A stretch of 64,000 bases of DNA, taken from positions 1 through 64,000 of the forward strand of contig DDWS01000002.1 of the NCBI GenBank assembly GCA_002347685.1, read 5' to 3'. The position numbers and the translations under genes were made by a program. Source of the stretch: Syntrophaceae bacterium UBA2280. GTDB lineage: Bacteria > Desulfobacterota > Syntrophia > Syntrophales > Smithellaceae. Below, in pieces: positions 50,957-57,827 of this stretch (position 1 is its first letter; every line of letters starts with the position of its first letter). A model generated the notes under the pieces. That model saw only the letters and a program-made list of their open reading frames with translations. It was not told the DNA's origin and did no database searches.

Positions 50957-53311
50957 ATGCAAAATAAAATAGCGATTGTACTGCTCATTACAGCATTCCT
51001 TGTTGCCTGTGCGTCCAAAGCACCCAGACCTGTTTTTTTCCAGATGCCGGCGAGGCACATCGATTACATCCAGGAGGTAAAACCAATATTAGACCGCCGC
51101 TGCGCGGTATGCCATTCCTGCTACAATTCCCCCTGCCAGCTCAAGCTTGACTCTTTTGAGGGCGCCGATCGCGGAGCCTCGAAAGAAGCCGTTTACAACG
51201 GATCCCGATTGAGATCCATGGATCCCACCCGTTTGTTCACGGACGCCCAGTCGACTGGGGAGTGGCGTCAGAAAGAGTTTTTCAGTGTCACCGAAAGCAG
51301 CACGTCAGGCGATTTGAACGATTCCATTATGATCGAGATACTTTCCCACAAGATGAATAACCCGATCAGTTTCGGGGAGTATCGCTCCGAAGCCGGCGAT
51401 CTGACCTGTTCTCAAAATCAAGACGAACTTGGCGGGTATCTGGAAAAACACCCGAACAACGGCATGCCCTTCGGATTTCCGGCACTGAAGCAGGAAGAAT
51501 TCGATATCATTGCCGGCTGGCTTACGCAAGGCGCGAAGGGACCGGATGCCGCACAGCAGGCGTTGCTGGTCACACCGAAAGAAAGTGATGCCCTGGCCAT
51601 AAAACAATGGGAAACATTTCTCAACCGGGATGACGCCAAGCACGCCATGACCGCGCGCTATCTCTTTGAACATCTGTTTTTGGCCCATATTCGCTTCGGA
51701 ACACAGACTTTTGAATACTATGAACTGTTCCGCTCGGAGACTCCGCCCGGCGAGCCCGCTTCCCTGATTGCCACGGTGCGCCCTTATGATGACCCCGGTG
51801 TGGCGCGGGTCTACTATCGTTTCCGGAAGATCCACTCCACCATCGTCCATAAGACTCATATGGTATTTGAATTGGATGACGCCAAACTTCAACGCATTCA
51901 GGAACTTTTTATTGAGCCCGAATGGTTGCAAAAGCCGCATATCGCAGGGTATGAAGCAAAGCGAAGCGCCAATCCTTTTGATGTATTTGAACAGATTCCC
52001 CCTCGTTCGCGATACCAGTTCCTGCTGGACAACTCGCATTATATCATCATGACTTTCATCCACGGTCCGGTCTGTAAAGGTCAGATTGCCCTCAATGTGA
52101 TTAATGATCATTTCTGGGTCATGTTTCTGGATCCCGAATACGACCTGAGCGTGGCCTATCCGGCCTTTCTGAGAATGCACAGCGACAAACTGCGCATGCC
52201 GATTGAAGCCGGCTCTGACATGCGCATCTTCAATGCGCTGACCGACGAATTTAAAAAAGGCGCCGTGGCGTTTTATAAGGCCCGGCAGGATTATTACACA
52301 GCGCATCATTACAATGGTCTGGGCTATGAATCCCTCTGGAGGGGCAACCGGGCCGAAGATGCACCGCTGCTCACCGTCTATCGCCATTTTGACAGCGCAT
52401 CCGTACATAAAGGGGTCATAGGGAATCTGCCCAAAACGATGTGGGTGGTGGACTATCCCCTGCTGGAACGCATTTATTATGCGCTGGTTGCCGGATTTGA
52501 TGTGTATGGTACGGCAGGCCACCAGATGGCGCTCAGGCTCTACATGGATCAGCTGCGCGTTGAAGGTGAGAGCTACTTCCTGAATTTTCTGCCGGCGGTC
52601 AAAAGGCAGGAGGTCATGCAGTCGTGGTATCAGAGGATTGATCTCAAAAAAATTGATTACTATTCTTCCGCCCTGCCTGCAAAAATATCCTTTGTGACAG
52701 ATGAGCCGGAGCGTGAGTTCATCGAATATATGGTGAGCCGGCACGTTTTTCCTGAAACCCGTATCGCTTTTGATGACGTAAACTATGAACGAGGAGACGT
52801 TGCCTGGCCCGGCCTGCCGGATAACAACAGAACAAAGAATGATTATCTGAAGGCTCTTCGTGCCATATCCAAACCCGGCATGCCGTTTTTTACATGGATG
52901 AACGATCACAACATCCACGTGGCCTACTTGAGGATCCGTCTGGAAAACAGCGAAGATCTGGCGATCTCCATCGTGATCAATCAGTGGCACAGTGATGTGA
53001 CCCATATGTTCGGTGAAAAGGCCCAGCTCGATTTGTCAAAGAACAGCGCCGACTTTATTTCCGGACTCATCGGATCCTATCCCAACTACTTTTTTGATGT
53101 CCGTGAGGAGGACCTGCCCGACTTTTTTGATATTCTGACCCATTTTGATAAAAGTCCGGAATCCTATGAGCGGCTGGCCAGGTATGGCGTCAACCGGGCG
53201 GAAGACCGGCTCTGGGATGTCTATGACTGGTTTCAAAGCCGGTTCTATGAAGATGAACCCGTCAATGCGGGACTGCTCGATTTGAATCGTTACTACTACC
53301 TCGCCAGGTAG
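50957..53311 (+). CDS. cti: Fatty acid cis/trans isomerase (Cti)
   Basis: The start is the ATG 50957 behind AAGGAG (784 residues); a longer frame begins at 50906. A signal ending FLVAC (Cys18) suggests a periplasmic lipoprotein, followed by the cytochrome c heme motif CAVCH (49-53). The body matches Cti: NNGMPFGFPALKQEEFDIIAGWL, the TARYLFEHLFLAHI region, and VMFLDPEYDLSV. Cti converts cis- to trans-unsaturated phospholipid acyl chains to stiffen membranes quickly under solvent or heat stress. Known mainly in Pseudomonas and Vibrio, it is notable beside Crp/Fnr and Usp genes. Confidence 0.95.
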   Translation: MQNKIAIVLLITAFLVACASKAPRPVFFQMPARHIDYIQEVKPILDRRCAVCHSCYNSPCQLKLDSFEGADRGASKEAVYNGSRLRSMDPTRLFTDAQSTGEWRQKEFFSVTESSTSGDLNDSIMIEILSHKMNNPISFGEYRSEAGDLTCSQNQDELGGYLEKHPNNGMPFGFPALKQEEFDIIAGWLTQGAKGPDAAQQALLVTPKESDALAIKQWETFLNRDDAKHAMTARYLFEHLFLAHIRFGTQTFEYYELFRSETPPGEPASLIATVRPYDDPGVARVYYRFRKIHSTIVHKTHMVFELDDAKLQRIQELFIEPEWLQKPHIAGYEAKRSANPFDVFEQIPPRSRYQFLLDNSHYIIMTFIHGPVCKGQIALNVINDHFWVMFLDPEYDLSVAYPAFLRMHSDKLRMPIEAGSDMRIFNALTDEFKKGAVAFYKARQDYYTAHHYNGLGYESLWRGNRAEDAPLLTVYRHFDSASVHKGVIGNLPKTMWVVDYPLLERIYYALVAGFDVYGTAGHQMALRLYMDQLRVEGESYFLNFLPAVKRQEVMQSWYQRIDLKKIDYYSSALPAKISFVTDEPEREFIEYMVSRHVFPETRIAFDDVNYERGDVAWPGLPDNNRTKNDYLKALRAISKPGMPFFTWMNDHNIHVAYLRIRLENSEDLAISIVINQWHSDVTHMFGEKAQLDLSKNSADFISGLIGSYPNYFFDVREEDLPDFFDILTHFDKSPESYERLARYGVNRAEDRLWDVYDWFQSRFYEDEPVNAGLLDLNRYYYLAR

Positions 53312-53351
53312 TGTAATCAAGGAAAACATCACTTTCTAAAGGAGACAGATC

Positions 53352-53807
53352 ATGGATATGATCAAACATATTCTTGCTGTCAGCTGGCTGACCCCCTCTT
53401 GCAGCAAAACGATACAGTTAGGAATTTCATTATCCGGTAAATATCTGGCCCATCTTTCCGTTGTTCATGTGATGGATACAACGTGGCTTAAGGGGTGGAG
53501 CATCCCTAAGGTCTCCATGGAAGAAGAGTATGAAAGGGAGATGGAAAAGAACAAAGAAGCTCTGCATCATATTATCAGTAATGAAAACAAACAGGACAGG
53601 ATCATTAAAGAATTTGTCAGGAAAGGCACCCCTTCGGATGTCATCTTGAAACTCATTGAAGAAGAAAATATTGATCTGCTGATTCTCCGCAGCCAGGAAG
53701 AAAGCAGAATAGAACGCCTGCTGGTCGGAGGTAGCAATGATGAAATCATCAGAGCCATGCCATGCTCTATTATTTTGGTAAAACAAGACCTATGCGCTTT
53801 GGATTAA
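53352..53807 (+). CDS. Universal stress protein (UspA family)
   Basis: The 151-residue protein has the UspA fold: an N-terminal strand IKHILAVSWL, VVHVMD, then EFVRKGTPSDVILKLIEEENIDLLILRSQEE and the C-terminal SNDEIIRAMPCSIILVK. The ATP-binding G-x2-G-x9-G-S/T signature is degenerate (LLVGGSNDEIIRA), so it may not bind ATP. AAGGAG precedes the ATG. It follows cti by 40 bases and is likely in the same stress transcript. Confidence 0.88.
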   Translation: MDMIKHILAVSWLTPSCSKTIQLGISLSGKYLAHLSVVHVMDTTWLKGWSIPKVSMEEEYEREMEKNKEALHHIISNENKQDRIIKEFVRKGTPSDVILKLIEEENIDLLILRSQEESRIERLLVGGSNDEIIRAMPCSIILVKQDLCALD

Positions 53808-53814
53808 AACGAAA

Positions 53815-53964
53815 ATGAAGAAAAGTAAACTTCTGGAAGTTACGGAAGAACTCAGAAAATCGCAGATGCCGATCCATCATACAAATATCAAGCATGAGGA
53901 AAGTTTAAGCCGGTTGGATGCCTTTGATTCTGATCGGTCAAAATCTACAGAGCTGCCACGCTGA
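53815..53964 (+). CDS. Possible 49-residue protein, unknown
   Basis: An ATG eight bases after the Usp stop opens a short hydrophilic frame (MKKSKLLEVTEELRKSQMPI, then a histidine- and serine-rich tail) ending TGA 53962-53964. There is no good ribosome-binding site and no recognised relative, so it may be chance. Confidence 0.25.
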   Translation: MKKSKLLEVTEELRKSQMPIHHTNIKHEESLSRLDAFDSDRSKSTELPR

Positions 53965-53986
53965 AATAAAGCCGAATCGGATTTGA

Positions 53987-54235
53987 GGTAAATATCAGAG
54001 CGAAAAGGAGATCGACGGCTTGCGGCTCGGTCTCATGGAAAACACAGACGCGCAATTGGTCTTCTCCAATGGTTGGCGCTATGGCGCACCGATCATCCCG
54101 GGAGAGGTCTCGCTCAACATCATTCCGATGAACCCGCCGATCTCCACAGTCGAGCTGACGGGCGAGGAAATTGTCACGATGCTGGAGGAAAATCTGGAAC
54201 GGACGTTTGCGCGTGATCCTATGCTTTCGCAGTAA
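53987..54235 (+). pseudogene. SoxB/5'-nucleotidase-like C-terminal fragment
   Basis: The open stretch reads EKEIDGLRLGLMENTDAQLV, then FSNGWRYGAPIIPGEVSLNIIPMNPPISTVELTGEEI and MLEENLERTFARDP, and stops. This is the start of the C-terminal substrate-binding domain of SoxB-type and 5'-nucleotidase enzymes. The N-terminal metallophosphatase domain and the rest of the C-terminal domain are missing, so it is a dead fragment. Confidence 0.65.
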
Positions 54236-54509
54236 ATGATAGCCAAAAATCCAAGGGAGGTCACTTTGTGTATGGATAGAATCACTATGGATATTTTGAA
54301 GTATGTGTTTCTGGGTCGCCATACCGGCTGGCGTCAGGCCCTGGACAAACGTGCCGAGACCGACGCCCATATCGGCAATCCAGACCCTGATCAAGGGCGG
54401 CACAGTATACGTGGTCTCGCCGGAAAAAGCCCCGGATCAGGCAGCCCTTGCTGCGAGTTTGCGCTATTGAGAGCGTCAGGGATTAAATTCAGACACCAAA
54501 GGGCTATCC
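54236..54509 (+). pseudogene. Degenerate coding-like sequence, unidentified
   Basis: Two overlapping frames look protein-like in part: DILKYVFLGRHTGWRQALDK in one, then TPISAIQTLIKGGTVYVVSP with EKAPDQAALAASLRY to a stop at about 54470 in another. This is what a frameshifted gene piece would look like. I cannot name the family. Confidence 0.3.
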
Positions 54510-54661
54510 ATGAAAACTATCGTGACCATGACCTTGAATCCGGCGATCGACAAGAGCTCAAGTGTTGCGCATGTCGTGGCTGAGCAAAAGCTGTACTGCA
54601 CACCCCCTCGTTTTGAGCCGGGAGGGGGCGGTGTGAATGTTTCCCGGGCTATTAAGAAACT
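54510..54661 (+). pseudogene. 5' fragment of a PfkB-type phosphofructokinase gene
   Basis: The first 50 codons (TLNPAIDKSSSVAHVVAEQK, then CTPPRFEPGGGGVNVSRAIKKL) are the N-terminus of a minor-type 6-phosphofructokinase and are almost the same as the start of the gene at 63817. After AIKKL the sequence switches abruptly into the middle of a hemerythrin-type gene in a different frame. It is a diverged, truncated copy of the downstream pfkB. Confidence 0.85.
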
Positions 54662-55042
54662 GAGGAGTTCCTGTTCCCGGCATTGGAAGCTGCAGGCGCA
54701 CCGCGTGACGGTGGTCCGATAGGTGTCATGTTAAACGAGCACGAACAAGGCCGGAAGCTTGTTGCAAAACTCAAAGATGCCGTGACACGGTACACATCCG
54801 GGAACAAAACGGCTGCGGCCGACTTTCAGCTGACCACCAGTGAATATGTAACACTGCTGACACAGCATATCGAAAAGGAGAACGATGTCCTTTTTGCAAT
54901 GGCCGACGCCAAACTGGACGCTGCTAAAGATGCCGAGCTCTTCGAGGCTTTCGAACAACTTGAAAACGAGCACATCGGACCGGGCAAGCATGAGGAATTT
55001 CATGAACTTTTGCATCGATTGGAGCATGAGTACTTAGGATAG
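54662..55042 (+). pseudogene. Hemerythrin-domain protein, 5'-truncated
   Basis: In frame 2 from 54662 the reading is EEFLFPALEAAGAPRDGGPI, then GVMLNEHEQGRKLVAKLKDA and later YVTLLTQHIEKENDVLFAMAD, the second half of a hemerythrin HHE protein with its H-x3-E and HI-x-KEN iron-ligand motifs. The first helix, with the initial HH pair, is missing because the sequence joins the pfkB fragment at about 54660. Without it the diiron site is incomplete. A TTG at 54683 could start a shorter product, but without a ribosome-binding site. Confidence 0.75.
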
Positions 55043-55045
55043 TTC

Positions 55046-55110
55046 AAAAAACTTCCTGGCCCTTTCTTACGGGGTTCATCCTTCACCTGGATGGTGCAAC
55101 AACCGGCCTT
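55046..55110 (+). pseudogene. Short diverged copy of the pyruvate kinase 3' region
   Basis: The 65 bases from AAAAAACTTCCTGGCC to CAACAACCGGCCTT match the intact pyk gene at 57486-57551 with only scattered substitutions and a small deletion around the GTTCATCTGCATGG part. The match is far too long for chance and lies in DNA that no longer codes for anything. Confidence 0.8.
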
Positions 55111-55186
55111 GACGACATTGAACAAGACGGTTTTTTTAGGGTGATGCGCCGTGGGGTGATCACTGGTTTTTCGGAAAGGATCATGG

Positions 55187-56200
55187 ATGAATATCATCAC
55201 CTTTGAAATTGAGGAGTGGGAGCGCCAGGCTTTTGAAAGCCTGAAAGGGAAACACCGGATTGAATTTGTGGCAGCCCCTTTGACAACGGAAAACGCAGGA
55301 GTTTACACCGATGCGGAGGTGGTATGCCCTTTTATATACTCCGATTTGTCGGCCGACGTTCTTCAACATTTTAGCCGATTGAGGCTCATCGCGACCCGCT
55401 CCACCGGTTTCGATCATATCGACCTTCGGTATTGCAAAGAAAAAGACATAACCGTCTGCAATGTTCCGGTCTATGGGGACAACACCGTGGCCGAGCACGT
55501 CTTTGCGCTGCTCCTGGCCATCAGCCACAATATGATTGCCGCAGTCGACCGCACGCGCCGGGGGGATTTTTCCCTAAAAGGGCTGCAGGGGTTTGATCTT
55601 TTGGGCAAGACCCTCGGGGTGATCGGTGTTGGGAGCATCGGTCGCTGTGTCATTGAAATCGCCAAAGGATTTCGAATGGAGGTTTTGGCTTCGGATATGC
55701 GACCGGACGAAAAAGCGGCTATCCGCCTGGGTTTTCGCTATGTGGAGATGGATGAACTACTGGCTTCCTCCGACATCATCACCCTGCATGTGCCTTCCAA
55801 TGAGCATACCCGGAATCTGATATCACACGATGAATTTGCCCGCATGAAAGAGGGTGTGGTCTTGATCAACACCGCCCGTGGCGATGTATTGGACATCAAG
55901 GCCCTGGCCAGGGCCATCGGCGAGGGAAAGGTGGCGGCTGCGGGATTGGACGTCCTGCCGGAAGAGGGAGGCATTCAGGAAGAGGCCGAATTGCTGCGCT
56001 CGGTGTACGATAAAAAACATGATCTGGAGACGATGCTGCTGACTCACATCCTGCTGCATCTGCGCAATGTGATCATCACCCCGCACAGCGCATTCAATAC
56101 ACGGGAGGCAGTGGATCGTATCCTGAGCACTACGGTGGGCAACATCGCAGCCTTCAGCAGAGGCGAGCCCGAAAACGTGTTACCCGGAAAGCAAAGGTAG
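55187..56200 (+). CDS. D-2-hydroxyacid dehydrogenase (D-lactate dehydrogenase type)
   Basis: The 337-residue protein is a D-isomer-specific 2-hydroxyacid dehydrogenase. It has the NAD-binding GVGSIG (147-152) with Asp170 favouring NAD, and catalytic Arg231, Glu260 and His300. The ATRSTGFDHIDL and YGDNTVAEHVFALLL regions are those of bacterial D-lactate dehydrogenases. GGAAAGGA (55173-55180) fixes the start at 55187. Lying next to pyruvate kinase, it would turn pyruvate into D-lactate and reoxidise NADH. It opens the glycolytic module. Confidence 0.9.
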   Translation: MNIITFEIEEWERQAFESLKGKHRIEFVAAPLTTENAGVYTDAEVVCPFIYSDLSADVLQHFSRLRLIATRSTGFDHIDLRYCKEKDITVCNVPVYGDNTVAEHVFALLLAISHNMIAAVDRTRRGDFSLKGLQGFDLLGKTLGVIGVGSIGRCVIEIAKGFRMEVLASDMRPDEKAAIRLGFRYVEMDELLASSDIITLHVPSNEHTRNLISHDEFARMKEGVVLINTARGDVLDIKALARAIGEGKVAAAGLDVLPEEGGIQEEAELLRSVYDKKHDLETMLLTHILLHLRNVIITPHSAFNTREAVDRILSTTVGNIAAFSRGEPENVLPGKQR

Positions 56201-56240
56201 CGAAGGATGCCGAGCGGTTGTATGAAAAGGAGCAAAGGTT

Positions 56241-57668
56241 ATGAGACTGCCAACCCATAAAACCAAAATCGTCTGCACCATCGGCCCTGCGTCGAGCTCG
56301 GAGGCCGTCCTGGAACGGCTGATGCTGCTGGGCATGAATGTGGCGCGGCTCAACTTCGCCCACGGGACCCTGGACGGCCACAGGCAGATCATTCGGCGCA
56401 TCCGTGCAGTGGCGGAAAAACTCCAGCGCCATTGCATGATCATGGCGGACCTTCCCGGCCCCAAGATACGAATCGGCAAACTCCTGAAGGAGCCGCTCTT
56501 GCTGGAAACGGGGGATGATGTCGTTTTGACCGTCAAAGACCTTGCGGGCACAGCCGACCAAATCCCGGTCGAATACAAGCAACTGCCTGAAAGCGTAACC
56601 CCTGGAAATCTGATTTTCCTCAATGACGGCTTCATCCAGCTTCAAGTGGAGAAGGTGCTGGGCGAGGAGGTTTTCTGCCGGACAGTCATCGGTGGCCCGC
56701 TTCTTTCCCACAAAGGGTTGAGCATCCCCGGGGTGAGAATCGTCGCAGACGCCGTTTCGGAAAGGGACCTGGAGTTCGTCGCCTTTGCCTTGCAAGAGGA
56801 AGTGGAGGCCTTCGGTGTTTCTTTTGCTGAAACAGGAGAGGACATCCTGAAAGTGAAAAGGTTTGCTAAAGAAAAAGGGCAATCCGCGTATGTGGTTGCC
56901 AAGATCGAACGGGCTGAAGCTATTGAGAATTTCGACGGAATTCTTTCCGCAGCGGACGCGATCATGATTGCCCGGGGGGACCTCGGGGTTCAAATTCCCC
57001 TTGAGGACGTGCCGGTCGTTCAGAAAAGACTGATCCACCAGGCCAATCTTTTGGGCCGTCCCGTGATCACGGCAACCCAGATGCTGGTCTCCATGACTGA
57101 GAACATCCGGCCCACCCGCGCCGAAGTGTCCGACGTGGCCAATGCCGTTCTGGACGGCACGGACGCAGTGATGCTCTCCGAAGAGACGGCCATCGGGCGG
57201 TATCCCGTGGAAGCGGTTGAAATGATAGGTAAGATTGCCCTATCCGCCGAGCGGGAGCGAAAAGCCATCCGGGCATTGGCCGATTTGCCGGCCCACTTCC
57301 GGAGCCGAGCGGGTTCCGGCAACGCCGCTGTCGAGGATGTGTTCACGCTGAATGCCGTCGAATCGGCCGATGCACTGCAGGCGCGCTACATCCTGACCCG
57401 CACCCAGGGCCGGGCCGCCCCGTGCCTGATTTCCAGATTCAGACCTGATTGCTGGATACTGTCACACGGCGGTGATGAAAAAACGAAAAACTTCCTGGCC
57501 CTTTCTTATGGGGTTCATCCTGTTCATCTGCATGGTGCAACAACCGGCCTTGTCCGGTGGCTGGTTACGGCCGGCATGGCAAAAAGGGGTGAAAGCGTGA
57601 TCTGGGTTGAGGATGAATCGCCTGATGACGGTCCGGAAGCCTTGTCGATAAAAATCATCAGAGCCTGA
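56241..57668 (+). CDS. pyk: Pyruvate kinase
   Basis: The 475-residue enzyme transfers phosphate from phosphoenolpyruvate to ADP. It has the KIVCTIGPASSS opening, NFAHG, DLPGPKIRIG, a shortened B domain, KIERAEAIENFDGIL with the catalytic lysine, MIARGDLGVQIP and ATQMLVSMTENIRPTRAEVSDVANAVLDGTDAVMLSEETAIG. The C-terminal allosteric domain is present. AAAAGGAG precedes the ATG, 40 bases after the dehydrogenase. A diverged copy of part of its 3' end lies upstream at 55046. Confidence 0.96.
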   Translation: MRLPTHKTKIVCTIGPASSSEAVLERLMLLGMNVARLNFAHGTLDGHRQIIRRIRAVAEKLQRHCMIMADLPGPKIRIGKLLKEPLLLETGDDVVLTVKDLAGTADQIPVEYKQLPESVTPGNLIFLNDGFIQLQVEKVLGEEVFCRTVIGGPLLSHKGLSIPGVRIVADAVSERDLEFVAFALQEEVEAFGVSFAETGEDILKVKRFAKEKGQSAYVVAKIERAEAIENFDGILSAADAIMIARGDLGVQIPLEDVPVVQKRLIHQANLLGRPVITATQMLVSMTENIRPTRAEVSDVANAVLDGTDAVMLSEETAIGRYPVEAVEMIGKIALSAERERKAIRALADLPAHFRSRAGSGNAAVEDVFTLNAVESADALQARYILTRTQGRAAPCLISRFRPDCWILSHGGDEKTKNFLALSYGVHPVHLHGATTGLVRWLVTAGMAKRGESVIWVEDESPDDGPEALSIKIIRA

Positions 57669-57827
57669 ACAGGCATTGGCCATACAGATACGCAGTTCGG
57701 TCATGGCGGCCTGGATCATTTCGGGGCTTGCGATGGTCCAGGGTGGGGAGCAGCACCAGATGGTGCTTGTCAATAAAACCGAAGAGGCATGTGAAAAAGA
57801 ACATTCTCTGAAAGAAGGAGATTTCCC

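Noticed and set aside
51305..53005. 566-codon frame antisense to cti.
   Set aside because: The sense protein is a well-matched Cti with signal and heme motif; the antisense product resembles no family.
57669..57827. Reverse-strand reading containing ASPEMIQAAMTELR between pyk and the synthetase gene.
   Set aside because: Looks faintly protein-like but too short and not assignable; it could be another module remnant.
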